A stretch of DNA of 64,000 bases from Cantharellus purpuraceus (Eukaryota; Basidiomycota; Agaricomycetes; Cantharellales; Hydnaceae). The notes below the pieces were generated by a model. The model made no database searches, was not told where the DNA came from, and saw only the letters and a list, made by a program, of their open reading frames with translations. Shown here one piece after another: positions 9,690 to 20,434 of the stretch. The stretch is from assembly GCA_025174535.1 (NCBI GenBank), contig JALBUN010000015.1, positions 742,501-806,500 of the forward strand. Direction: 5' to 3'. Each line of letters opens with the position of its first letter. The first letter of the stretch is position 1. Made by a program: the position numbers and the translations under genes.

Positions 9690-11977
9690 TCACCTTTCTC
9701 CTTTGCCAGGGTCCTTTTCCAAATTCTCCTCCATCTCCGGTTCAAGGTCTTCATCATCATCTCCAAACAAGTCCTCCCACCCACTTTTCTCCAAGGCACC
9801 CACAACGCGCTCTAAATCTCTCACTGCATCCTCAATGGTCTCATGCCAGTCCCTCCACTGGATATCTAACCCTTTCCACACACTGGCCTTGCCCTCTCCT
9901 CTCCCCTTCACCGAGCGCATCTTACCACCGTCTACCGGAACCCCGACCGCACTCGCCCACTCAGCCCCACTCCACCCCACTTCCACACCAGCCACCCTTC
10001 CCGGGAGTGGCAAACACGACCGCTCTTCCGGGAGCGACCCTGAGAGGTCAGGGCGCAGGGTCCGGAGGTGAGCTATGGCTTCGGGCCAGGTGAAGGAGGC
10101 GCCTGTTGCTACGAAGCGTTTGCGTGGTGGCGGGATGTGAGTCTGCATGCCGTTTGCGGTGGTACCAGAGGGGCGGGGGTCTGGGGTGTATGTGGGGTCT
10201 GGGGTGTGTGTGCCAGTTGTGGTAGGGGTGAATAATGGCGAAGTGGAGGATCCGGAGGTGCCTTGATAATCTTGGAGAGTGGTTCCTAAGTCTAGAAGAG
10301 AGGGATTTGAGCTGGATGAGGGAATTGCGAGATGGTGGAGACCTGAATTAGGGGGTTGGCCTGATGCTATCCCTGTTCTTGAAACTGCTTCGCTGAACGG
10401 GTCGGTGGTGGGACCAAGGGCATAACAACTAAGCTTCGGTGCTTCCAGTGCCTTCACATGCGCACGCGCAGCATCGCGCACGTCTACAAAATGGGGCCAG
10501 ACAGGATGTGGTGGTGTACCTGATGTAAGCAAGGAATAGAGAAGTATGTTGCTACTGAGATCGTCTGAGGAGAGGATGGCATGTCCGGGAGCGAAGGGCC
10601 CGAGAAGGAGCGTTGGGAGGACTGGGTAAAGAGGGAGCAAGGCGTTAGGTCAGGGATAAAGAAGCATGTAAAGAATGATTTTCACCTGTGGCAAGATCAA
10701 AGTCTGGTCTCGACCTTGCAAAATCCCACGCGGCAGTTTCTGTGAGTGTCTTGGCGGCAGTATAAGCCCATGCCGCATCGTCTGACCCGCTGAACACGGA
10801 ATCGTACGTTGCGTAGGTCCAATCTGGGAAGAATAAGTCGTTACTAACAGAAGTTAAATGAACTGACAGAAAAGGTGCTGGAAGTACTGCATCACACCCA
10901 AATCCTGTACATAAAAACACACCTCGATCGCTGAAAATATAGGTACTCCAGACACCCCTACCCTCTCGTTCTCGTTCCGCCGCATCCCTCCCGTCGTCAT
11001 TGCCTTCCTCATACCCTTTGATGCCTACCATCGCCAGGTAACTGCTCGTAAGGACAAATTTGCGAATGCCCTGATCGTAGGCTTGACGAAGGAGAGAAGT
11101 GGTTGATGATGTTGCATTCTGAAGATATCATATGTGGAAGTTGAGTATAGCCGAGCGTGAGCAGTGCGTGGAACAGAGGAAAGGTTGGAAGAAATAGGTG
11201 GAAGGGATGAGTCTATACATAAACAAGGCTAAGGCTCCGGACGTCCACGCACCAAAAGTAGCTCAATGCTTTCCATCGATCCAGGTGCGGGGAATGCGGC
11301 ATGAATTATAGCAGTTATTCCTACGTACAAGGAAACAGTGAGATTTTTGGTTTTTCATGTTGAGTTAAGCGAGTGGAGAAGACATTATGAAGAGGTTAGC
11401 GTTGAATAAATATGGATGTAGAAGGTGTCTATGTATCTGTATCCCACGAAAGCTAATCCACAAAACATGTTCTCCGACATCCTCTAAGAGAAGAAGAATG
11501 GGATGGCATCGACATATGAACCACAATAACAATGGCGATCATATGATCATATTCAATACGAAAGCACTCACCGTCTAGCATTCCCTCCAAGCCGTCCTTT
11601 GCCAGGTCGTTTACCTCTACAACCTCGAGCTGGCCCGTGCGTACTCTTTCGAGGTGTGCAGCTTCAAGGAAGCGAGATTTCAGGGGACGGGCAGTGCTGT
11701 TTGTTGATATGTGGTATGTGTGAAGTTATCCATAAAACCAACAAGTGAGGTGTCCGTGTGGAACATTAAGTATAAGTAGCCAAACCTGCGAATCGTCAGA
11801 AGAAACACCACGTACCATCGCACTCTATATCCTCCTTCGAGTAGTTGCTGCACAATGTGAGAGCCGAGAAATCCCGTTCCGCCTGTTACCTGTACCAGTT
11901 ACCGCCTCGCACTCAACATTTTACCGGGATGGACCGTTTTTGAGACGTACGAGTATGAATGGTGTGTCGGGAGGCAT
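9690..11977 (-). CDS. Extended short-chain dehydrogenase/epimerase-like oxidoreductase
   Basis: NAD(P)-dependent oxidoreductase of the extended SDR (epimerase/dihydroflavonol-reductase/Gre2-like) type; substrate unknown. My model has seven exons (11977-11951, 11889-11816, 11696-11572, 11320-11253, 11118-10923, 10823-10686, 10621-9690), all GT-AG and in phase, giving 519 aa. The Rossmann glycine motif TGGTGFLG is at residues 11-18, VLTSS follows in exon 5, the catalytic YTAAK (YxxxK) is at 184-188, and the FVDVRDAARAH motif is at about 254-264. The C-terminal part is long for the family. A Pro/Ser/Thr-rich low-complexity stretch (about 285-375) splits the substrate-side domain, and the tail is acidic (DDDEDLEPEMEEN). 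The ATG at 11977 was chosen because it opens the frame just before the glycine motif. Confidence 0.85.
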
Positions 11978-12095
11978 TCAGAGAGTGCTCTGGTCAATCT
12001 GACTTGACAGTGGAGTACAGCCCAGTACAGCGCTAGATTCTTGAACTGCCAGGAAGCTTTTGGCATCGATCTCTGAAAGCCGGTGCCTTGACTCT

Positions 12096-12105
12096 TTATA
12101 TATAG
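12096..12105 (-). promoter_or_regulatory. TATA box upstream of the dehydrogenase
   Basis: On the reverse strand CTATATATAAAG lies about 120-130 bp upstream of the dehydrogenase start codon at 11977. The motif is nearly palindromic, so it could also serve a plus-strand transcript. Confidence 0.4.
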
Positions 12106-12785
12106 GAACGGGGCCGGGACCTTTACCTATATATCAACAACTTTGCGGCCGAGATGTAGAACAATATGCGTATGTCCTTAGCTGTTCAACTGCTTGTCCA
12201 CACAGCTTACTTGGCCTGAAAGTATATCCACAGACGCCGACACCAATATTAAATTTTGAACTGCTACGCGCGCACGCCACGACAGCTCAAGTTGGGTACC
12301 AGGTTACGCCCGGACGCTGCCACGCCGAGATCTGTGCCTTGTGGCTGAATCTCAGCGATGATGGCAATATAAACTGCAAAATCCCTATTTTAATTTTTTG
12401 CACATGTACAACCATCACCACCGATGGCAATTCTGTGATCACGATGGACGACAAGAAACGACGGAAAAGGAACGTTGGCCACGCTGTGATAGGAGCTAAA
12501 GAACCCGTTTGGGAAGATGGCACACACGCAAATGACACGTTCATTCCCGACATCTTCGAGGATTTCCAACACGCGACAACCGAAGTGTTGACGAATGAAA
12601 TCTTCTCTTCAAGGAAGCTCCGCGCCGCGCCCGGCTAGGCCACGGTCGCCGATGCCACGGGCCCGGCCCGGGGCCTCGCCCCACACGGCACCAGGAAATT
12701 TTGGCACGGGTACCGGTAAAGGCTCGGATCATCATTTCAACAGGGCGTGGAGCACGTCCTAGCCCGTGCTGTCATGGAGGAAAAA
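12106..12785. other. Intergenic, nothing recognised
   Basis: Contains a GC-rich patch (about 12625-12720) and a plus-strand open frame ending at 12638 without recognisable domains. I see no supported gene. Confidence 0.4.
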
Positions 12786-13008
12786 TGTTGGATTATCAAG
12801 TTCGACGAAGACGAAGAGAACCACAAAACACAATGACCGCAAATATACACGTACAAGGGTCGTGTATATCTCTCCTTTTTGTCTCAGTACGCCCACGAGA
12901 TATAAGCCATGTATTACACTACTACTACACACTTCAGTTCTTTGCTCCCCGCACAACTAAAGTTTTACTTAACCCCCCCCTCTTCGCGTCTTTTTGTCAA
13001 CAACAGCC
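12786..13008 (+). repeat. Copia family G LTR, solo or fragment
   Basis: Starts TGTTGGATTATCAAG and follows the copia LTR at 57894-58224 through 'ccacaaaacacaa', the TATAAG region and 'tgctccccgcacaact', then diverges. A possible end is ...CAACAACA at 13008. No target duplication or primer site follows, so the right boundary is uncertain. Confidence 0.6.
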
Positions 13009-13937
13009 GAGCCTGGTGATGAGGTCGCTCGCTCAAGTGAAGAGCGACGGTAAAGGAGTCAATGGGAAACGGAGAAGCAAGGTCAAGTGATGTCCGGCTT
13101 GTGCTGGCTGTGGATAAACTGTCGAGTCTAGTAGGGGGGTTGTTTCAATGAATAGGAAGGCCAGGAAACGTAGAAGTGGGGGGTCTGGGAGGGGAAGGTT
13201 TTTGACGGCAGTGGAACTGGAGCCTCGAATTGCGTTCAAGTTGAACATTTCTGAGAGACAGACTAATGCTTAACCTACCACACCAGGGGGAAACTCGGTT
13301 GCTGGGTGCTATAAATGCCTTAATCAACGGAAATACCCAACGGTGCCGAGATCGTGCGTTCGCAGAGCAAAGTGCCACTGGTGAAGGAAGCCACACGTGA
13401 AAATTGTATGTGAACACTACCACAGGCAAATTGGACATCCTGGCGTGAAGTACTGTGGCGTCAGCATACTGAGACGGTATGTCAACTATATCAGTGAGCA
13501 AAGTGGATCCTCAGGAGGCACTCATCACCCACTGGCACTCCCACTGTCAAATCGAAGCTCATGTAAGTCACTGAATCCCTTGTAAAGCCAATTGAACGGC
13601 AGTTTCAAACGTCACAGTAATGGCTCCTCACTAGCCACTGTATCCGTATCAGCCCCCCGGAAGTGTGAACTGATCTCCGAGCCGCCTGCGTCATGCGTTT
13701 CGTTTTGTCCCTTTTATCGTCCACCCCATCACCCTGCTGCTCAGTCCTTGATCATGGTGCTATTTTCTCTGCCAACACTGTATTTCTTTCAATATTCGCT
13801 TCGTTGATTGCTATCATTGATTCTCGGGAGACTAACAGGCCTGAACATTTATGCTTTTGGAATAAGGACTTCGCACCGCACACAGCCTCAGCGGGGCATC
13901 ACGTTTGGTCCGGTCGTCGAAACGAGAGAAAGAAGTA
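13009..13937. other. Intergenic region 3' of RRP45
   Basis: Includes a short basic plus-strand open frame (13148-13273) and other frames under 100 codons, none with a recognisable motif. No repeat was identified. Confidence 0.4.
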
Positions 13938-15097
13938 CTATTGGACTTCGATACGACGGTGCTTCCAATCCTCTCGCAGTGCATCGGCCACAAGCGCATC
14001 AAGCTGCTTCACCTTTTGTACACCGATCTCTGGTATAATTATAGTAATGAGTGTGGACACTCTGGAAGACATTGTGACATACCCACTAATCGAAGAATCT
14101 CATCGACTGCTAACGGCACGCCTCCTGCCTTCTGCACCACGCAAAGCTCCCGTTGAGCGTTCATGGAGAGGGTCATAGTGCCACTGCAAAGCGTCGCCTC
14201 TAATTGAGATGGATCTAGTATGGGAGGTGTAGCGGGGTCGGAGAAAAAGGCAAACGTGAGACAGAGTGGAGTGTGATTTATCGAAAGTGGTACGGGCGCA
14301 CGCGCCGAGGGTGGATGCTAGAGAAAGCAACCATCGATGTTAGGTATAATCTCAGAGTTTGATGTTTGAGGTTCCAGCTACTAACGACAGTGACTTCATC
14401 TCCTATGACCTCGACATCTGGGCGACGGAAATGCTTAAGTGCAACAATACCAGCTAGGCATGCGCAGTCCAGAAGATTTCCCGCTTCTGTAAGAAAATGT
14501 AGTGTTATACGGAGGTGCCATACCTGTTACAACAAAGTGATCAACGACTAAACTAGAAATAAGAATGCAAAAACTCGTACGCGTTGTCCCGCTAAGATGC
14601 AGAGTGACTCTTTATCCACAGCGTCACTTCGTCGTATCACTTTATCCAACATTCGAGTGAGTATGACTTCCTCCTCTGAAGGCCTTATTTAAACAGACAG
14701 CTCAGAGACTGGTGAAGAAAGATAAATAAATAAAAAAAGGGATAAAGACTCACCGTGCCGACTCGTACTCCGCAGATGCCATGGGTGATAATTCTGAGTG
14801 TAATGTGATGATGCCCTCAAAAGGTCGTTCAGGTTGAGGTTTCACCATCTTTGCATCAACATATGCTACGACGCTGGACTAGAAAGGTAAATCCACGATC
14901 CACGTACCGACACCCGCGAAAGAATACCCCACGTACCGCGTCTTGCCCAGCGAACATTCCACCCACCCCAACTCTGGTCCAAATTTGAATGTAGGCGTGC
15001 GCATATCGAGGGGAGACCGGCCATCTAGACGAAGCGATTGCTTGAGAGTGGCGAACGCAAATTCGCGTTCGGGAATCGAGGGAGAGGGTGGGCGCAT
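13938..15097 (-). CDS. RRP45: Exosome core subunit RRP45 (EXOSC9 homologue)
   Basis: RNase PH-fold subunit of the six-member ring of the eukaryotic RNA exosome, which processes and degrades RNA 3' to 5' in nucleus and cytoplasm. The model has six exons (15097-14937, 14873-14754, 14683-14581, 14523-14386, 14317-14083, 14029-13938), phases consistent, 282 aa. Family hallmarks in order are REFAFATLKQSLRLDGR near residue 11, FGPELGWVECSLGKTR, GIITLHSELSPMAS, VDKESLCILAGQRVWHLRI, the ALKHFRRPDVEVIGDEV block, and PVPLSINHTPLCLTFAFF followed by MNAQRELCVVQKAGG. It stops soon after the RNase PH C-terminal domain, so the longer tail of animal EXOSC9 is missing. Introns are 54-70 nt. Rrp45 is normally catalytically inert and binds RNA within the ring. 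Confidence 0.88.
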
Positions 15098-15300
15098 CGA
15101 TGCTCGGAATACGTAACGTCATGTCCATGGGCGTCCCTGTGGGTTGTGAGCGCCCTTAGACGCTGAACAGGCGCCATGATTATCTAAAAATTACGTAAGA
15201 TTGCATAAGCATAGGTCATGTGACAAGTCGCGCGACGCTGTTCAGTGCGCGCTTGCGAGATGAAAATTTTCATTCGCTTTCTACCCCGGACCTCCACAAG
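15098..15300. other. 5' flank of RRP45
   Basis: Presumed promoter region of the reverse-strand RRP45 gene. I see no TATA box and no second divergent gene. Confidence 0.35.
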
Positions 15301-15490
15301 CTCGCTCGCCGTCCACAATCTCTTGCTGATAGCTGTCGCTCTCCTGGCTCTCGCTGTCTGTAGCTCTTGCTGTCTGTTGCTGCCTACTAGCTCTTGCTGT
15401 TGGCCGCTGTACTAGCTCTTGCTGTCTGTTGCTGTCTACAATCTGTCGCTCTCTCTTGCTGTCTGTCGCTGTCTACAATCTGATGCTGTC
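15301..15490 (+). repeat. Short-period repeat (ctgtcgct / tagctcttgctg)
   Basis: Irregular repetition of 'agctcttgctgt', 'ctgtcgctctc' and 'gctgtctacaatctg'. No coding content; it grades into the GC-rich minisatellite that follows. Confidence 0.65.
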
Positions 15491-15493
15491 CGG

Positions 15494-16350
15494 TTTATTT
15501 TAGCTTGCACTCGCGTCCGCACTCGCACTCGCGCCTCCTCCAGCCCACACTCGCATGCGCACCCGCACTGACGCCCCCTCCAGCCCCACTCGCGTTCATG
15601 CCGCACCCGCACTGACGCCCCCTCCAGCCCCACTCGCATCCCCTTCAGCCCGCACTCGCGTCTGCATCCCCTCCAACCCGCACTCGCGCCCCTCCAGCCC
15701 ACACTCGCGTCCGCACTCGCGCACCCGCACTCGCACCCCCTCTAGCCCGTACTCGCGCGCCCCCTCCAGCCCAAACTTGCGTCCGCACCCGCACTGACGC
15801 CCCTTCCAACCCTCACTCGCATTTGCGCTGCACCCGCATTCGCGCACCCTCTAGCCCCCACTCGCGTCTGACTCGCGCCTCCGTACTCGCACTCGCACCC
15901 CCTCCAGCCTTCACTCCCGTCCGCACCCCCTCCAGCCTTCACTCCCGTCCGCACCCCCTCCAGCCCGCACTCGCGCGCCTCCAGCCCACACTCGCATTCT
16001 ACTCGCATCCGCACCCGTCGCGCCGCCTCCAGCCTGCACTCACGTCCGTACTCGGGCCTCCTCCAGCCCGCACTCGCGTCCGCACCCACACTGACACCCC
16101 CTCCAGTCCCACTCGCTCACGCCGCACCCCCTCCAGCCTACACTCGCGTCCGCACCCTCACTCGCGCCCCCCTCCAGCCCACACTCGCGTCCAAACCTGC
16201 ACTCGCATACCCGCACTCGCACCCCCTCCAGCCCACACTCACCTCTTACTTGCACTCGCGCGCCCCCTCCAGCTCACACTCGCCCCTGCACCCGCACTTG
16301 CGCCACCTCCAACCCGCACTCACGTCCGCACTCGCGCCCCCTCCAGCCCA
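15494..16350 (+). repeat. GC-rich minisatellite, about 0.86 kb
   Basis: Dozens of imperfect copies of blocks such as CACTCGCGTCCGCA and CCCCCTCCAGCCC in variable order, strongly strand-asymmetric (C-rich on +). All six frames look open only because of the repeat. Nothing here resembles a CRISPR array or a gene. Confidence 0.8.
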
Positions 16351-16669
16351 CATGGGTGCCCGCTGACGTGCACCGTGTTGTCCCCGCCGCCCAATCCGTC
16401 CCCCACGCCCTGCCAGCGTCCACCCCGGCGCGGGTGGCGACGATGCATACGGCGTACCCCTCGGCAACAGGGACGACTACCGGCGCCGTGACGACGGCCC
16501 GGAGGAGGGCGCACCACTCGCGCCTGCCGCACTTGCCCCTGCCAACATGTATTTAGTGAAAAAATAGTTTAATTCTTTGATATTACTCCTTTACTTTTTT
16601 GAGCAAAGAGTTATTTAGAGATTAATGGCATTTAATTAAGTTGACAAACGCTAAGGACACGGAAAATAA

Positions 16670-16765
16670 AAATGACATGAGAGATTTGAACCTCGAACCA
16701 GACAGAAAAAGTATATGCAGCTGACCACTGATTCAAGATATTCACAAGCAGGCATCTCACATCCC
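16670..16765 (-). repeat. tRNA-like (SINE-type) fragment
   Basis: On the reverse strand an A-box-like TGAATCAGTGG is followed about 33 nt later by a B-box-like GGTTCAAATC, with an AT-rich 3' side. The implied T-stem does not pair, so it is not a working tRNA. A decayed tRNA-derived SINE is a possible reading. Confidence 0.25.
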
Positions 16766-16885
16766 GTGTATAAAAGCAGTTTCTAACCTGTGCATAAAAG
16801 CACTTGCTATCCCGTGTGTAAAAGCAGTTCCTAACCCATGCATAAAAGCATTTCCTAACCCACACATAAAAGCATTTCTAATGCA
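16765..16885 (+). repeat. About 30-bp tandem repeat with CATAAAAGCA core
   Basis: Five imperfect units of 'ctaaccc(a/g)tgcataaaagcatt' type. The region from 16351 to 16980 holds no recognisable gene otherwise. Confidence 0.6.
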
Positions 16886-16980
16886 TGCATATAAGATGTG
16901 ATGTCCACCTGCTTGGGTCCTTCTGAAGGAAGGGGTACTCTGCTAGTCTGTGTAGGGAGCCGGTCCACCTAGCAGACATA

Positions 16981-17819
16981 TGTTACGCACTAGGTCCGAT
17001 TGGGGGTCGGAGATTGGGTCAGAGTTGGAGAGGGAATCGGGGTACGTCGTGGGGGTCGGGATGGACTTGGCTTCAGCTTATGTGCTGCACCCTCACTAAT
17101 ACCGGTGTCCAAGATTTTGGAGACGAAGTACAACTTAGATAGTTAGGATCAGACTTAGGAACTAGGTGTGGTTCAATATTCGAACTGGGGATGAAGTCCC
17201 CAGTCAGGCAGCTTAAATACATATTTGAAATCTAAGACGCTTGTTCGGAATCATGTCAGTATACAATATTCTGATGTATATGAGATATACATCAGAATTT
17301 CAATGATACATAAAGCCAGGGAGTTACAATTTGGATATCTTAAAAGATTTTGGACATCCAAAATTTTCATAAATATAAACATATATTCTATATTTTAATA
17401 AACTTCAAAAGATAAGATATTTGGTTGAGATGAACATAATTATTTACATGGATATAATAGGAATGTATGTATTAATATAATTGGTATCATATAGGGTATT
17501 TAGATATACAAATACCAGGTGGGGATTAAAGATAGTTCAAATTATGTTACAAGTATTGTATAAGAAAGAATCAATGATATTTGGATGTTCCCTCAAGAGA
17601 GTTGCCACCACTAAATGGGGAAAAAACAGTTATTTTTGAGAATTATGCCAAAATATCACAATATGTTTTAATCTAGTATATTGTGTAAAATTTGAGAATC
17701 ACATTGAAATATGAAAATAAGTTTTAATCTAAGTGTACTGTGTAAAATTTGAGGAAAATAGGTTGTATATATGTATTTGTTGTATTTCTGAACAAGCGTC
17801 TAATAATAATTACTCCGGT
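16981..17819 (-). repeat. LTR A (copy 3), interrupted twice
   Basis: The reverse A LTR reads 16981-17235 and resumes at 17801-17819 after a 565-bp TIR element. It is then cut by LTR B, which begins at 17820. The remaining half is not seen in this window. Confidence 0.8.
17236..17800. mobile_element. MITE-like TIR element with TAA target duplication
   Basis: 565 bp, AT-rich, no coding frame. Terminal inverted repeats are GACGCTTGTTCGGAA and its complement with one mismatch (TTCTGAACAAGCGTC). It is flanked by TAA on both sides (17233-17235 and 17801-17803). The uninterrupted A LTR elsewhere shows a single TAA fewer, which proves the duplication. A 3-bp TAA/TTA duplication is characteristic of PIF/Harbinger transposons, so a non-autonomous Harbinger relative is likely. 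Inside are a perfect 14-bp palindrome (17268-17298) and a degenerate tandem repeat of about 50 bp near the right end. Confidence 0.75.
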
Positions 17820-18577
17820 TGTATGGGAACCACCTTTTCCCTATCAAATCCTATTTATGCAGCACCAATGTGCTATTCTTTGCTTTTCCATTCCTAAATA
17901 TCAGCATATATTTGATGCTTGTACCTGGAATGGACTTATTCAAATATTCTCTATTTTTCCATATTTTTTCAGGAATATTCCATGCAGAACTCGGCTCAGA
18001 ATCATTTATTTCTGCTGTGCTACAGTTGTGGACCCATAGGCGCCCACAAACCTTCCCACAGCCGGCCCTCCCCTTTTGGACCAGGCATTTGGCCTCAATT
18101 CAAGCTCAGATGTCTCTCATCAATAAATATTCTCTAACTTAACAACCACAGCCTCTCAGGGCACTATTTTCCATGGAGATCATCACATGACATGTGGCTA
18201 TCCATGGCTGTCCAAACCAGTGCAGAAAACAGGGTGGATACCCTCCTTTTTGCCTGATCAGTGCCTAGTTCAGGGATCAGATCAGGTGATTGCCTTGGAA
18301 TATTCTACCCCTTTCCATAACATTCTAGCTGTTTCCCTCTATTATTAGATAGAACTTTCCAGAACCATTATTCAGCTCCTGATCAGTGTTAATGCAGTGA
18401 TCAGGACCTGTGATTGGCTTGGAATATTCTACCCCTTTCTTCCACCTTCCAGTAGTTTCCATCTATTAATAGGTAGAATATTCCAGAACCATTATTCAGC
18501 CCCTGTAAATACAATATATAAGGAGGTCATTCTGCCTCTGAAATAACAACATATTCTACCACTTCTACCCATCTTCT
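17820..18577 (+). repeat. LTR B, 3' half missing
   Basis: Starts with the normal TGTATGGGAACC terminus and follows LTR B to '...cccatcttct', where the reverse A element begins. The rest of this B LTR should lie beyond the far end of that A element, outside the window. Confidence 0.85.
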
Positions 18578-19094
18578 TGTTACACACTGGGTCCGATTGG
18601 GGGTTGGAAATTGGGTCGGAGGTTGGGTCGGAGTCGGAGGACGTCGTGGGGGTCAGAACGGACTTGGCTTCAGCTTATGTGCTGCACCCTCACTAATACC
18701 AGTGTCCGAGATTTCGGAGACGGAGTACGACTTAGAGAGTTAGGATTGGACTTAGGAGCTAGGTGTGATTCAATATTCAAACTGGGGAATGAAGTCCCCA
18801 GTTGGGCAACTTAAATACATATTTTGAAATCTAATAATAATTACTCCGGTGATGGGTCTCCGAGGCCGATGGCCTTACATGAGTATGTCTGAGTCCAATG
18901 GGGATGGATGTCCGGGTTCCTATGGTGATGCTGATGCATCAATCGGAACCGGAGATGGATGGGCGGAATCGGCGGTGACAATCAGACAGGAAAATGGAGA
19001 TGTAGTGGTTTCCAAATGGAGTATAGATTTCATATGCACGGGGATTTGAGGGGATTGGATGGGGATCTGGGCATTAATGAATATAGTCATAACA
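18578..19094 (-). repeat. 3' LTR of reverse-strand gypsy element A
   Basis: 517 bp, reverse orientation (TGTTACACACTGGG...CATAACA on +). Directly to its right are the last codons of A pol on the reverse strand, ending in a short purine tract (GAAGGAGAC) that could be the PPT. The element is inserted in LTR B after CTTCT. Confidence 0.85.
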
Positions 19095-19623
19095 GTCTCC
19101 TTCAATGATGATCGGGGGAGGTGGGGGTTGCATGCGACCGGAGATCTCGTTCGTAGTAGCAGGTTCAAGCATTGATATATGGAAGACCAGATGAACTGCT
19201 TGGAAGTGGTCAGGGAGGCAGAGGGTGAAGGACCTGCTGCCTGCGCAAGCAATGACCTCATAAGGACCTAAGTATTTCTCAGAGAGTTTCTTTGATGGAC
19301 AGGTGGTCCGGAAGTGTTTGGCCTTAACAAATACTTTGTCTCCAATTTGCAGGTCTGGAGCCGGAATGCGGCGTCAGTCTGCAGAGACTTGATATTGTTT
19401 CTGGGCATTGGAGATGGTTTCTCAGAGATGTTGGTGTAGTTGATCGAGGTCAGTTACAAATTGGCAGGCTTTGGTGGAGGCAAGTTCTTTCTCAGGGTGG
19501 ACGGAGATGTTCGGATGATAGCCTTTATTAGCAAAGAATGGAGAGATGCCAGTAGTTGCGTTCAGAGCATTGTTGTAGGCAAACTCTGCAATCGGAAGTA
19601 GATCAGCCCAGTTGTCTTGTTGA
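19095..19623 (-). pseudogene. Integrase C-terminus of element A
   Basis: Reverse-strand continuation of A integrase, from QDNWADLLPIAEFAYNN through IGDKVFVKAKHFRTTCPSKKLSEKYLGPYEV to HLVFHISMLEP, with in-frame stops. This is the GPY/F-type C-terminal region of gypsy integrases. It is separated from the catalytic core by solo LTR F. Confidence 0.8.
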
Positions 19624-20434
19624 TGTTAGATAAAGATGTGGAGGGGTTGTTGTGTATGAATGTGGAATGAAGGTGACGGATGGTGGCGAAGTAGATTTTA
19701 AATAGGGAAGCAATTACTGCAAGGATGCAAATATATGCGGGGTCGATGGAAAGGTGTTGTTTAGTAGAGTGATGTTACCAAATATCAGAATATTCGGTTA
19801 AGAACTGGGACTTCTGCAAAATATTTGAGCAGAAATGGGAATAGCAACACTTCGAAAAAGTGTTTGCTTAATAGAAATGGATGTAATAATCCAAATCGTT
19901 CGTAATTTGAGATAGAAATAGTTAATGCAATATCCTAATGGGATATGCAAAAGATTTCAAATTGAATAGGTCGTTTAGGAGTTATTCCAGGAATGACAGA
20001 AAGTTGACACAAGCTGTTTGTTTGCAGCTTGGAAGGGATTAAGAGTAGTGAATCTCCTTATTGATACTCGTACACAGTTGTAGTTAATATACAATTTGAC
20101 AATCACATGATAAAAAAGCCTTTTAGTAAGATTGAAACATATGATAAAAGAAATGATGTGGATACTGATAATATGTGATGTCATGGGAAAAACTTTTTAT
20201 AGAGAAAGGAGTTTTTACCCGTTTGACTTGAGGTTTATGACGAATGAAAATCATCATAATACCTCCCTTTTTGAGTAGTAGCCACCCCCGTAGAATGAAA
20301 GGATGGCTCACAAAATAAAATCGAAAATCATCTCCTCCTCATCCCTTAATCAAAAAATTCCCAAACTTTTCACAACTTTTCCTTATCATAAAACTCCCCC
20401 TTCTTGCTCCAATAGATTGTAATATTACTTGACA
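19624..20434 (+). repeat. Solo LTR F (811 bp) in A integrase
   Basis: Starts TGTTAGATAAAG and ends TTACTTGACA, with a perfect 5-bp duplication GTTGA on both sides (19619-19623 and 20435-20439). Removing it rejoins the A integrase frame (IYCNYQ / QDNWAD). AT-rich, with a TATAGAG motif near 20200 suggesting plus orientation. No other copy is in the window. Confidence 0.75.

Noticed and set aside
9604..10093. Two plus-strand open frames of 142-155 aa
   Set aside because: They are antisense to the last exon of the dehydrogenase, which has clear domain evidence on the minus strand.
12060..12638. Plus-strand 192-aa open frame
   Set aside because: No domain, no intron/exon logic and no conservation signal; it overlaps the presumed dehydrogenase promoter.
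13148..13273. Short basic plus-strand frame (MNRKARKRRSGG...)
   Set aside because: Only 41 codons with no partner exon that I could join; insufficient to call a gene.
15555..16491. Long open frames (up to 222 aa) on both strands
   Set aside because: They arise from the GC-rich minisatellite; composition is pure repeat and every frame is similarly open.
16670..16765. Functional tRNA gene
   Set aside because: T-stem and acceptor do not pair and no anticodon arm can be drawn; at most a SINE fragment.
17749..18142. Recurring frames of about 70-107 aa (MYGNHLFPIKF..., MYLEWTYSNIL...)
   Set aside because: They recur at every B LTR because the LTR is repeated. They lie in U3, overlap each other in different frames and have no family or initiation support.
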